Origin: CAYYJM01 sp964471755
GTDB taxonomy: Bacteria; Planctomycetota; Planctomycetia; Gemmatales; Gemmataceae
Length of the DNA: 21,592 bases
Assembly (NCBI GenBank): GCA_964471755.1
Contig: CAYYJM010000089.1
Location: 1 to 21,592 of the forward strand
Direction: 5' to 3'
Positions 1 to 7,778 of this stretch are shown here, piece after piece (position 1 is the first letter of the stretch; every line of letters starts with the position of its first letter). Made by a program: the position numbers and the translations under genes. The notes under the pieces are model-generated. The model searched no databases, had not been told where the DNA came from, and worked only from the letters and a program-made list of their open reading frames with translations.

Positions 1-1
1 T

Positions 2-850
2 CGCCGCAAGGCGTGGAACGACCGGGTGCAGCCGCTCGTGAACGAGGACGACGCCCTGGGTTCGCCGCCGGATCCCGCTCCGCGAACCGAGTCGTGGAAC
101 GAACAGCTCGATCAGGGCTTCGAACGTCTGGTCGAGAACGCCCGGATCGGCATGCCGCCGAGTCGCGCCCTGACCACGATCGCACTGCTGGCGGTGCTGC
201 TGGCCGTCGGGCTCTACGCCTGGCGTGGTCAGTTCACGCTGGCGGTCGGTGGCGGTCTGGTCGGCGTCGGCATCCCGCTGCTGGTGCTGTGGTTCCTGCG
301 CGGTCGAGCCCGTGCCGAGGTCCAGGAGCAGCTGCCCGATTTTCTGTTTCTGGTCAGCCGCTCACTGCGGTCTGGCATGAACCTGGAACACGCCATCCGG
401 TTGACCATCGAGCAGAAGATGCAGCCGATCTCGGGGTATCTTCGGCCGATGTTGGCGCACCTGCAACTGGGTCTGTCCCTGCCGCAGGCTTTGCGTCGGG
501 TGGCGAAGAACATTCAGTCGCTCGATTTCGACACGTTCGTCTCGGTGGTCGCCTTCCATCGGCTCAACGGTGGCAATTTGCCGCTGCTGATGGATCGGCT
601 CGGCCGACACGTTCGGGATCGGAATCAGTTCGTCGGCCGGCTGAAGGCGACGACGGCGCAGGCGCGCTTCACGGCGATGCTGATCGGTCTGGCCGGGCCG
701 CTTCTCCTGGCCGGCTACGCCGTCTGGCAGCCGGAGCACGTGCAGCCCTTCTTCCAGAGTCCGTGGGGCTGGGCGATCCTGGCCGGCACTCTGGCCGTCG
801 AGTTGGTGGCGGCGCTGACCATGTACCGGATCCTGCGGATCGACTACTGA
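2..850 (+). CDS. TadB-like type II secretion system F family protein (5' end cut by window edge)
   Basis: Inner-membrane platform protein of a Tad-type or type II secretion/pilus machine; this family anchors the assembly ATPase and pseudopilin fibre. The frame is open from base 2, so the true start lies left of the window and the GTG at 26 is only the first possible internal start. About 282 residues are visible. A hydrophobic pair of segments (around ALTTIALLAVLLAVGLYAW and the following LLVLWFL stretch) is followed by a cytoplasmic T2SSF domain with the typical LPDFLFLVSRSLRSGMNLE stretch, then two C-terminal membrane segments ending at ILRIDY. The next gene encodes a second T2SSF protein 18-24 bp downstream, which is the usual tadB-tadC order. 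The family call is solid; which fibre it builds cannot be told from here. Confidence 0.88.
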   Translation, partial: RRKAWNDRVQPLVNEDDALGSPPDPAPRTESWNEQLDQGFERLVENARIGMPPSRALTTIALLAVLLAVGLYAWRGQFTLAVGGGLVGVGIPLLVLWFLRGRARAEVQEQLPDFLFLVSRSLRSGMNLEHAIRLTIEQKMQPISGYLRPMLAHLQLGLSLPQALRRVAKNIQSLDFDTFVSVVAFHRLNGGNLPLLMDRLGRHVRDRNQFVGRLKATTAQARFTAMLIGLAGPLLLAGYAVWQPEHVQPFFQSPWGWAILAGTLAVELVAALTMYRILRIDY

Positions 851-874
851 GCGCCCACGGCGCGGGAGATGGCC

Positions 875-1891
875 ATGTTCGTAGGTCCGGAATTCCTGAT
901 GGTGTTTCTGGGCGTCGCGCTGGGATCGTACGCCATGATCCAGTGGTTTCAGTATCGCCGCTCGCTGGGTGAAGATCGACTGCGGGACGCCCGCCAGGCC
1001 GAGGGAGACGAGCCCGAGCGAAAGATGATCCTGGGCAAGATGACCCCCGTCCTGGCGGCGCAGGTGCCGCTGACGGAAGAGGGCCAGAAGGATCTACGGC
1101 CGGAACTGCGCGAGGCCGGCTATTATGCTCCGACGGCGTTGATGGAGTACGCGGCCGTCCGCTCGCTCCTGGTGCTGGTGCCGCTGGTGGTCGCCGTCCT
1201 GGTTGGCGTGTTCGTTCCGCCGGAGTACGTTCCCGCGGCCTTCGGAGGCGGCGTGATGCTCGCGGCCATCGGCTATGCCGCGCCGCGGGCCTACCTGAAC
1301 CGGGTGGCTCAGTGGCGGAAACGGCAGATCGAGCGCGGTCTGCCCGTGGCCGTGGACATGCTGGCCCTGGCCATCACCTCGGGCCAGACGGTTTCGGGAG
1401 CCCTGGAGCGGGTCGCTCAGGAGATGCACAATTCGTTCCCCGAGTTGGCCCGCGAACTGGAGATCGTCCGGCAGCACACGCGGCTGCGGTCGCTGGATTT
1501 CGCCCTGACCGACTGGGCCGAGCGCGTCCGCATTCCGGAGGTCCATCAGCTGGTGGCGGTGCTGACGTCGTCGGAGCGGCTCGGCAAGGACGTCAGCACG
1601 GGGTTGCTGGAGTTTTCGGAACACTATCGCATGACGCAGCGTCAGCGGGCGGACGCCCAGGCGAACCGGGCCAGCGTCCTGATGTTGTTCCCGATGCTGT
1701 TGGGTCTCTGGCTGCCGGCCGCCGTCATTCTCGTCGCGCCGATTCTCTTCGAGTTCGGCGAACGTAGCAAGGATGCCGCCCAGGCCATCTCGAAGGGGAG
1801 CACGGCACGCGAGTTTCAGATGAAGCAGATGACTCAGATGCGCAGCGGTGTTCAAGCCCGGAATCCAGGCCCGGCGGTGACGCAGGAGTGA
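875..1891 (+). CDS. TadC-like type II secretion system F family protein
   Basis: Second inner-membrane platform protein of the Tad/T2SS-like apparatus, probably co-transcribed with the TadB-like gene just upstream. An ATG at 869 is also in frame, but GGGAG at 864-868 touches it and sits 6 nt before the ATG at 875, so 875 is preferred. Counted from 869, membrane segments lie near residues 5-25, 98-117, 121-140 and 268-295. Between the last two is the T2SSF helical domain (RGLPVAVDMLALAITSGQ, then a SSERLGKDVSTGL stretch). The C-terminal 45 residues are hydrophilic. No pilin, ATPase or secretin gene is visible downstream, because the next gene is convergent and the operon ends here. Family assignment is confident from domain layout and neighbour. 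Confidence 0.87.
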   Translation: MFVGPEFLMVFLGVALGSYAMIQWFQYRRSLGEDRLRDARQAEGDEPERKMILGKMTPVLAAQVPLTEEGQKDLRPELREAGYYAPTALMEYAAVRSLLVLVPLVVAVLVGVFVPPEYVPAAFGGGVMLAAIGYAAPRAYLNRVAQWRKRQIERGLPVAVDMLALAITSGQTVSGALERVAQEMHNSFPELARELEIVRQHTRLRSLDFALTDWAERVRIPEVHQLVAVLTSSERLGKDVSTGLLEFSEHYRMTQRQRADAQANRASVLMLFPMLLGLWLPAAVILVAPILFEFGERSKDAAQAISKGSTAREFQMKQMTQMRSGVQARNPGPAVTQE

Positions 1892-1983
1892 GTCTCGACG
1901 CCCCACCGGCATGGACCGCAATCACCGTTCCCGGGACCAGTATCGTCCACCGATCGACCCCCGGTGACAAATCCGGGCTAGAC

Positions 1984-2988
1984 CTACGCAGCTCGGCGTT
2001 CGTCTCTCGTCGGTTCCAGGTTTAACGTCGAGCGCACCAGATAGGCTCGCTTGCCCTGGCTCTCGAAGTACGTTCGCGACATCACCTCGCCGAGCAGGCC
2101 CATGCCGATGAACTGGATGCCCACCAGTTCGAGCGTCACGCTCAACAGGAGGAGCGGATTTCCGGTCATGAACACCGGCGGCGTGTGGAAATGCTTCATG
2201 GCGATCGTCGCCAGCAGACTGATCACGCCCAGGGCCATGCACGTCAGGCCGGCCAGGCCCATGACGTGCATCGGACGCGTCAGGTAACTGTGCAGGAACT
2301 TGACCGTGATCAGGTCCAGCACGACGCGAAACGTCCGGGACAGACCGTACTTCGTCTTGCCGGCCTTGCGAGCATGGTGCTGCACGTCGATCTGGGCGAC
2401 GCTCGCCCCCTGCATCTGGGCCAGAACCGCGACGAAGCGGTGCATCTCACCATACAACGGCAGCGACTCGGCCAGGTCGCGGCGCATGGCCCGCAGCGTG
2501 CAGCCGAGATCGTGGATGCTCGTGCCGGTCGTCTTGCGGATGATCCAGTTGGCGATCCGACTGGGCACCTTGCGGACCAGGAAATCGTCCTGCCGCTGGG
2601 CCCGTCGGCCGAAGACGGCATCATGGCCCTGCTCGAGAACCTCCAGAAGACGCGGGATGTCGGCCGGGTCGTTCTGGAGGTCGCCGTCCATGGTGACCAG
2701 AACGTCACCGCGTGAGAAATCGATGCCCGCGCGGAGGGCGGGCGTCTGGCCGAAATTGCGACGCAGACGAACGACCTTCACGCGCGAATCCCGACGGGCG
2801 AGTTCCTCCAGCACGGCGTGCGATCGATCGGTGCTGCCGTCGTCGATGAAGAGCAGCTCGTAGTCGGTCAGCGGCGTCTTCGCCGTGGGCGACAGCAGCG
2901 GGTCGAGGGCGGCGACCAGACGCTCATGCAGCGGGCGCAGATTGTCCTGTTCGTCCTTGATCGGAACCACCACTGACAGCACGGTCAT
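1984..2988 (-). CDS. Family 2 glycosyltransferase, polyprenyl-phosphate type (DPM1/GtrB/ArnC-like)
   Basis: Likely transfers a sugar from a nucleotide donor to a polyprenyl phosphate on the cytoplasmic membrane face. The 334-residue protein begins directly with the GT-A fold (LSVVVPIKDEQDNL). It continues with FIDDGSTD near residue 50, the metal-binding MDGDLQNDP at 100-108, the DLGCTLRAMRR segment near 160, and a basic RKAGKTKYGLSR loop near 207-218. Two membrane segments at about 238-262 and 278-303 complete the GtrB/ArnC architecture. The start must be the ATG at 2988 because the domain begins at residue 3. This makes a 65-nt overlap with the upstream flippase-like gene and suggests translational coupling. 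It is the last gene of a three-gene operon. Sugar and acceptor are not determinable from sequence alone. Confidence 0.9.
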   Translation of the reverse strand: MTVLSVVVPIKDEQDNLRPLHERLVAALDPLLSPTAKTPLTDYELLFIDDGSTDRSHAVLEELARRDSRVKVVRLRRNFGQTPALRAGIDFSRGDVLVTMDGDLQNDPADIPRLLEVLEQGHDAVFGRRAQRQDDFLVRKVPSRIANWIIRKTTGTSIHDLGCTLRAMRRDLAESLPLYGEMHRFVAVLAQMQGASVAQIDVQHHARKAGKTKYGLSRTFRVVLDLITVKFLHSYLTRPMHVMGLAGLTCMALGVISLLATIAMKHFHTPPVFMTGNPLLLLSVTLELVGIQFIGMGLLGEVMSRTYFESQGKRAYLVRSTLNLEPTRDERRAA

Positions 2989-3961
2989 CGCCGATCTCCT
3001 CGAGCGTCTGGGGCCGATAGCGGGGATATTGGCCGAAGAGGTAGAAGCCCAGGCCGAGGAGGCTGCACGCCGCCGCGGCCAGGAATTGCAGGAAACCCAG
3101 GGTCGCCGCCGTCGCCGTCGCCACGCCCAGCGGAGCCATCAGAACCACGAAGCCGGCCTCGCGCAGTCCCATGCCGTTGAGGCTGATCGGCAGCAGGGTC
3201 AGCAGCGCCGTCAGGGGCACGACCACGCCGTAACAGATCAACGGCACCTCCAGCCCCAGACCCAGGCCGACACACCAGACCATGACGATGCCCAGCACCT
3301 GCACGGCCAGCGACAGCAGCGACGCGATCAGCAGCATGCCGGGATGACGCAGGTAGAGTCTCGTCGCGATCAGTATTCGCCCCAGTGCCGCCACGTAGCG
3401 GTTCAGCGGCCGGGCCGGGTCGCGGCGCATCCAGCCATCGAAAAGGTAGCTGCCGGCGAGCAGGAAAGCCAGGCCTCCAACCAGGCCAGCGACGGCGACC
3501 GCGACGGTCGCCTGGACCCAGGTCGGCAATGGCACCGGACTCAACAGAACGCCCGCACCGGCCAGCAGGACGAGCAACACCAGACCATTGAGGCGATCGA
3601 TGAACACGCTCAACACGGCCAGGGTTCGCTGGCCTCCGGTCCCCTCACGACGCAGACCGGCGAGATACCACGCCCGGACCACGTCGCCGCCGACGCTCGT
3701 CGGCAGCAGCAGGTTGAAGAACATGCCGATGTGGTACATCCCGACGAATCGGCCAAAAGATCCTCGGAAGCCGAGTACGCGCGACAGAAGCTGCCAGCGG
3801 AAACTGCTGAGCATCTGAGAAGCGAGGTAAATCAGGCCGGCCAGGGCCCACAGGCTGACGTTGAGGCGCGCGAAACAGGCCGCGACCTGACCCCAGTCCA
3901 GACGGCAGGCCAGAACGCCCAGAATGATCAGACTGCCTCCCCAGCGTAGCGCACCCTTCAT
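2924..3961 (-). CDS. Flippase-like / lysylphosphatidylglycerol synthase transmembrane family protein (UPF0104)
   Basis: Polytopic membrane protein of the LPG_synthase_TM (YbhN/AglD-type) family, whose members are linked to lipid or lipid-linked sugar translocation. The 345 residues hold about eight hydrophobic segments. Two family signatures are visible: LLPTSVGGDVVRAWYL at about 85-100, and LNGMGLREAG at about 261-270. The length matches stand-alone family members without the catalytic aminoacyl-transfer domain. The ATG overlaps the stop of the upstream phosphatase gene by 4 nt (ATGA). The 3' end overlaps the glycosyltransferase by 65 nt, where it encodes a hydrophilic tail after the last helix. 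Position between a phosphatase and a polyprenyl-phosphate glycosyltransferase supports a role in handling a lipid-linked envelope precursor, but that role is inferred. Confidence 0.86.
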   Translation of the reverse strand: MKGALRWGGSLIILGVLACRLDWGQVAACFARLNVSLWALAGLIYLASQMLSSFRWQLLSRVLGFRGSFGRFVGMYHIGMFFNLLLPTSVGGDVVRAWYLAGLRREGTGGQRTLAVLSVFIDRLNGLVLLVLLAGAGVLLSPVPLPTWVQATVAVAVAGLVGGLAFLLAGSYLFDGWMRRDPARPLNRYVAALGRILIATRLYLRHPGMLLIASLLSLAVQVLGIVMVWCVGLGLGLEVPLICYGVVVPLTALLTLLPISLNGMGLREAGFVVLMAPLGVATATAATLGFLQFLAAAACSLLGLGFYLFGQYPRYRPQTLEEIGDDRAVSGGSDQGRTGQSAPAA

Positions 3962-4992
3962 GGCACTTCCAGCTCCACCAACAACGGTTCCGACCCGTAT
4001 ACCGCAAACGAGCCGACGAGCCGATCAAAGAGATCGATCATCAGCCAGTATCGGCCAGGAACCTTCATCGGCGGCAGATAAACGTGAAGTTCGGTGGAAC
4101 CTCCCGGCGGCAGCCGGGCGTCCCGCAGTCCACCCGGCTGCGACACCAGGACGGGCGTCCGGTCAGCCTTCAGCAGCGACCAGCGCAGGTAGAGCCCGCC
4201 AAACAGGTCGGCGCTCAGGTGCAGATCGTCCCGGGAGTCGTTGCGCACCCGAACCGGGATGACACACGGCTCGTCGCGTGACACTCGTACCATCCGGTCG
4301 CCGGAGGCGAGGTCGAGACCCTTCTCGACCAGTTCCAGGTCCGCGTAGCCCTGGGGCGGCCGATAGACCTCCATCAGCCAGTGGCGCAGTCGCTCGGGCC
4401 GATGGTCCTCGCCCCGGCTCTGGAGCCAGTCGGAGTAGAGGTCGAGGAACTCGCCCATGGCCCGAGTGCGGCCGGCGTTGATGTGCAGATAGCGGATGCT
4501 GAGCTGGTTCCGCGCCGCGTCCAGCGTGGCGTCGGTTCGGAGCAGGAGGTAGAGAACACTGACCAGGCCGGTTCGATCCACGCCTTGCTGACAGTGGACG
4601 AGCAGCGGCGGCTCGGCATGATCGAGGATCTCGCACAGACGGCGGATGGTCGGTACGCCTGGCAGGCGACCGGCAGATAGGCCGAGGACCTCCATCGACA
4701 GGCCAAGGCGTTCGGCCGCCTGGATTTCGTCTCGGTACCACGACTCGAAATCACACAGACCGCGCAGGGCGAGGACGGTGCGGATCTGGTAGCGATCGCG
4801 GTAGTGGGCCAGATCGCTCGGGCTCGGCTGAGCGCAGCGATAGAGCCGTCCAGGCACCACCGCGCGCAGATTGGAGCCGACGAGGATGTAGAGAAGCTCG
4901 GCGAGCAGAACGAGAACCGCACCGAGCAGCACGCAGGCAAACACGGCACGGAACAGGGAGCGGCGCGGGCGATCGGGGACGGTCTCCGACAT
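3958..4992 (-). CDS. Membrane-anchored tyrosine/dual-specificity-type phosphatase with C-terminal beta-rich domain
   Basis: Cys-based phosphatase. The start is ATG 4992, preceded by GGGAGG with 8-nt spacing; a GTG at 5025 lacks a comparable site. Of 344 residues, about 16-39 form one membrane anchor. Residues 48-190 form a DSP/SIW14-like phosphatase core with the P-loop HCQQGVDRTG: nucleophile Cys134, Arg140. The GRLYRCAQPSPSDL entry motif and the LALRG strand also fit this family. Residues about 230-344 are beta-strand-rich and end with a GRYWLMIDLFDRLVGSF stretch, resembling the beta-sandwich accessory domains seen on some polysaccharide-export proteins (inference). It is the first gene of the operon with the flippase-like and glycosyltransferase genes. 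The substrate could be phosphoprotein, lipid phosphate or sugar phosphate; the anchor and neighbours favour an envelope substrate. Confidence 0.84.
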   Translation of the reverse strand: MSETVPDRPRRSLFRAVFACVLLGAVLVLLAELLYILVGSNLRAVVPGRLYRCAQPSPSDLAHYRDRYQIRTVLALRGLCDFESWYRDEIQAAERLGLSMEVLGLSAGRLPGVPTIRRLCEILDHAEPPLLVHCQQGVDRTGLVSVLYLLLRTDATLDAARNQLSIRYLHINAGRTRAMGEFLDLYSDWLQSRGEDHRPERLRHWLMEVYRPPQGYADLELVEKGLDLASGDRMVRVSRDEPCVIPVRVRNDSRDDLHLSADLFGGLYLRWSLLKADRTPVLVSQPGGLRDARLPPGGSTELHVYLPPMKVPGRYWLMIDLFDRLVGSFAVYGSEPLLVELEVP

Positions 4993-5092
4993 GTACAGCG
5001 CCTCCCTGCGACTCAGGCCGACCACGGCCGGGCATCATGCCAGAAACGAACGGGTCAGAATAGAGCAATTCGGAATCCGGCTCGCCGAAGAT

Positions 5093-6487
5093 TCAGGATA
5101 CCGGCGAAGCCTGAGCGATCAGATAGGCACGCAGATCGATGAAGATGCGGCTGCACAGATCGTGCCAGGCCCGATCGCGATGCACCGCCGCTGAGGGAGC
5201 CTTGCAGAACAGCGTGATCCGCAGCAGGTTCGCCCCGCGCTCCGCCTCCACACGCTGCAGGCGGAGTTCGATGTCGAACTGCGACGTGGTCAGCCCGAGC
5301 CAGGCCAGGGCGCTCTGGGCCGGAATCCGATACGCGCTCTTGCCGCCCCCGAGACGCACCTTGATGCGACCAGGGACATTCTCGACGACGGTGCCACCGG
5401 AGGCCTGGACGAACCCGGCCAGCTTGTACACGGCGATCCGCTCCGGCATCCACGCTTCCAGCTGATGTGTCGTGGTCAGCGGATCGGCCGGGACCGTCGG
5501 TGTCGCCACGGTGGCATGATTCGGATTGGTTCCCACGTTGGCACCCGGACCTGTCGGTGTCCGCGATAGCCGTGTGTGTGTGCCAGAGGATGGCACGAGA
5601 GCCTCGGGGGCCGCCGCCTCCGGGATCGGCTCGGCGTCCAGAACGGCAGACTCGAAAGCCTCGGCCAGTTCGCGGGCGCTGCGGGGCCGCAGATTCGGAT
5701 CCTTTTCCAGGCAGGCGGCCACCACCTCTTCCACCGAGAACGGCACGCGATCGTCCAGGCCCAGCAGGGCGAACGACGGAGCCGCTTCGGTGGCATGAGC
5801 CAGCAGCACGTCCATGGTCGAGCGACCAGCGAACGGCAGTTGGCCGGTGAGCATCTCGAACAGCATGACGCCCACGGAATACAGGTCGCCACGATGGTCC
5901 ATGTCATCGCCGCGGGCCTGCTCCGGGCACATGTAGCCCGGAGTACCGACGGCGAACTCGGCGTTGGTCACCCCTTGCGGATGATCCGGGTCCGGTGCCA
6001 GCAGCTTGGCCAGACCGAAGTCCATGACCTTGACCAGCTCGTAGGGCGTGTTCGGATCCACGACCATGATGTTGGCGGGCTTCAAATCACGATGGATGAT
6101 CCCCTGAGTGTGTGCCGCCTGGAGGGCCTCGCACATCATCCGCAAGAGACGCGAGATCCGAGCCGGGGTCAGCCGTCGTTCGCCCTGGAGCAGCGACTCC
6201 AACGTCACTCCCTTGATGTACTCCATCACGATGCAGGGGCCCTGCGGATCGTTCAGTGAGGCGTCATAGAGCGTGACCGCGTAGGGATGCTGGAAGCGCG
6301 CCATCAGGAGCGTTTCGCGCGTGAAGCGATCGCAGAACTTCGGATCGGCGGCGATGTGGTCGTGCATTACCTTGACGACCACCGTCCGGCCCAGATCGAG
6401 TTGGTGAGCCAGATAGACCCGACCCATGCCGCCCTCGCCGAGCGGTCGGATCACCTCGTACCGGTTCATGAAGACGCGTCCCGCCAT
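5093..6487 (-). CDS. Serine/threonine protein kinase (Hanks type), cytoplasmic, with unknown C-terminal domain
   Basis: Eukaryotic-like Ser/Thr kinase with every catalytic motif: glycine loop GEGGMGRV (17-24), VVK with Lys39, HRDLKPAN (132-139), DFG (156-158) and GTPGYMCPEQARG in the activation/substrate region. The kinase domain spans about 10-280. A Thr/Pro/Ala-rich linker (about 285-345) contains likely autophosphorylation sites. A final globular region (about 348-458, from ERIAVYKLAGFVQASGGTV) matches no domain I recognise and is not PASTA, WD40 or TPR. No membrane segment is visible, so the kinase should be soluble, unlike PknB types. ATG 6487 and ATG 6469 (MNRYEVI) are both possible starts; neither has a strong ribosome site. 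It stands alone in its region, with no phosphatase of PP2C type nearby. Confidence 0.92.
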   Translation of the reverse strand: MAGRVFMNRYEVIRPLGEGGMGRVYLAHQLDLGRTVVVKVMHDHIAADPKFCDRFTRETLLMARFQHPYAVTLYDASLNDPQGPCIVMEYIKGVTLESLLQGERRLTPARISRLLRMMCEALQAAHTQGIIHRDLKPANIMVVDPNTPYELVKVMDFGLAKLLAPDPDHPQGVTNAEFAVGTPGYMCPEQARGDDMDHRGDLYSVGVMLFEMLTGQLPFAGRSTMDVLLAHATEAAPSFALLGLDDRVPFSVEEVVAACLEKDPNLRPRSARELAEAFESAVLDAEPIPEAAAPEALVPSSGTHTRLSRTPTGPGANVGTNPNHATVATPTVPADPLTTTHQLEAWMPERIAVYKLAGFVQASGGTVVENVPGRIKVRLGGGKSAYRIPAQSALAWLGLTTSQFDIELRLQRVEAERGANLLRITLFCKAPSAAVHRDRAWHDLCSRIFIDLRAYLIAQASPVS

Positions 6488-6601
6488 GAAACGTACCCAC
6501 CGAATGAAACTGTTCGGGGACCGTACCTCACCTCCAGTCTAGAACGAAAAATCGGCCCGGGACGGACGTTGGGAGGAATTTTGTCGAGAAGGTGTCAGCG
6601 T

Positions 6602-7597
6602 CTACTTCCGCCGACGTGTCTCGACTTCCGGATTGACGCAGGCCGACAGCACTCGTCCGTTGAGGCCAGCCAGCAGGTTCTGGGCGCAGATGGTCGCCAT
6701 GGCGTCGCGCGTGCCGCGAGTCGCGCTGGCGATGTGCGGTGCGACGATCAGGTTCGGCGTCCGGAACAGCACGCTGTCCGGTGCCGGCGGTTCGGGATCG
6801 GTCACGTCCAGGCCGGCCGCGAAGATCGTGCCCCGGTTCAGCGCCGCGATCAGGTCCGCCTCGACCACGACGGGGCCGCGTGCCGTGTTGACGAAAACCG
6901 CCGTCGGCTTCATCTGCCCGAAGCGTTCGGCATTGAACAGGCCGCGCGTCTCGGCATTCAGATCGGTGTGGACCGAGACGAAGTCGGCCTCGCCCAGCAA
7001 CTGTTCGAGTTCGACGCGACGGGCTCCCAGCTCCGCCTCGGCCTGCGGCACCGCCTGACGATCGGTGTACAGGACCGGCATGTTCCAGCCGAAGTGACAG
7101 CGACGTGCCAGGGCGGCACCGATTCGCCCCATGCCGACGACGCCGAGCGTCTTGCCGGCCAGGTCGGCACCGATGTGGCCCACCGGCTCCCACGTCAACC
7201 ACTGGTTACCGGCCGCGTAGCGCCAGCTATCGACCAGGCGGCGAGCGGCGGCGATGAGCAGGCAGAAGGCCATGTCCGCCGTCGCCTCGGTCAGCACGCC
7301 GGGCGTGTTGCCCACGACGATTCCGCGCTCCGTGCAGGCGGCGACATCGACATTGTTGAAGCCGACCGCGAAGTTGCTGACGACCTTGAGTCGCGGCGCG
7401 GCATCGAGCAGGGCCGCATCGATCCGATCGGTGAGCAGTGACACCAGGCCGTCACAGTCGGCGATACGTTCGCGGAGCGTCTCGTAGGGGGGCGGCAGCA
7501 GGTCTGGCCAGATGTCGGCCTGGCAGTGCTGCAAGATCAGGTCGAGGCCTGCGGCCGGGATGCGGCGGGTGACGAAAACACGCGGTCGATCGCTCAT
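6602..7597 (-). CDS. D-isomer-specific 2-hydroxyacid dehydrogenase, glyoxylate/hydroxypyruvate reductase-like
   Basis: NAD(P)H-dependent reductase of 2-oxoacids, most like the GRHPR/GyaR group that reduces glyoxylate and hydroxypyruvate. The 331 residues contain the Rossmann motif GMGRIG (155-160), catalytic Arg240 in NTARGPVV, Glu269 in GLDVTDPEPP and His288 in APHIASATRGTR. The last two stretches closely resemble GRHPR-type active sites. The reading frame runs further upstream to 7795, but ATG 7597 is chosen: it has an AAAGG element 7 nt away and the domain begins at residue 6. The gene is divergent from the ATPase-PilZ gene across a 181-bp gap holding a candidate promoter and an inverted repeat. 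Substrate preference cannot be fixed from sequence. Confidence 0.9.
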   Translation of the reverse strand: MSDRPRVFVTRRIPAAGLDLILQHCQADIWPDLLPPPYETLRERIADCDGLVSLLTDRIDAALLDAAPRLKVVSNFAVGFNNVDVAACTERGIVVGNTPGVLTEATADMAFCLLIAAARRLVDSWRYAAGNQWLTWEPVGHIGADLAGKTLGVVGMGRIGAALARRCHFGWNMPVLYTDRQAVPQAEAELGARRVELEQLLGEADFVSVHTDLNAETRGLFNAERFGQMKPTAVFVNTARGPVVVEADLIAALNRGTIFAAGLDVTDPEPPAPDSVLFRTPNLIVAPHIASATRGTRDAMATICAQNLLAGLNGRVLSACVNPEVETRRRK

Positions 7598-7685
7598 GGG
7601 TCTGCCTTTCCGGTTCGGTGACGACGATCCGATCTGCTCGCGCTCCGGGCGTGAGCTAGAGTCCATCAGGGGGCGGCCCGCCCAG

Positions 7686-7707
7686 GACACGAGCGGGGGC
7701 TCGTGTC
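7686..7707. repeat. Perfect 9-bp inverted repeat with 4-nt GGGG centre, candidate operator or leader hairpin
   Basis: GACACGAGC (7686-7694) and GCTCGTGTC (7699-7707) are exact reverse complements around GGGG. The repeat lies in the divergent gap between the reductase gene and the ATPase-PilZ gene. It starts 3 bases downstream of a minus-strand TACAAT element, so a transcript for the reductase would begin inside it. A regulator-binding site or 5' leader hairpin are both possible. Confidence 0.55.
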
Positions 7708-7710
7708 GCG

Positions 7711-7739
7711 ATTGTACGACCCGTTCCGGTGCATCGCCA
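7711..7739 (-). promoter_or_regulatory. Candidate promoter for the reductase gene
   Basis: On the minus strand, TACAAT (7716 to 7711) matches the -10 consensus at 5 of 6 positions. A weak -35 TGGCGA (3 of 6) lies 17 nt further upstream. The start site would fall near 7704, about 107 nt before the ATG at 7597. The weak -35 keeps this tentative. Confidence 0.35.
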
Positions 7740-7778
7740 CCATCCGGGGCATTTGTCCACCGACGAGGCGTGCCATTC

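Noticed and set aside
13..972. Plus-strand frame of 319 codons overlapping the TadB-like gene
   Set aside because: Arg/Gly/Ala-rich shadow; the TadB frame has clear membrane segments and a T2SSF domain, and this frame runs into the TadC-like gene.
7512..7778. N-terminal extension of the ATPase-PilZ gene to 7512, and of the reductase to 7795
   Set aside because: The two extensions would overlap each other on opposite strands, are low in family-like sequence, and the internal ATGs at 7779 and 7597 have ribosome sites.
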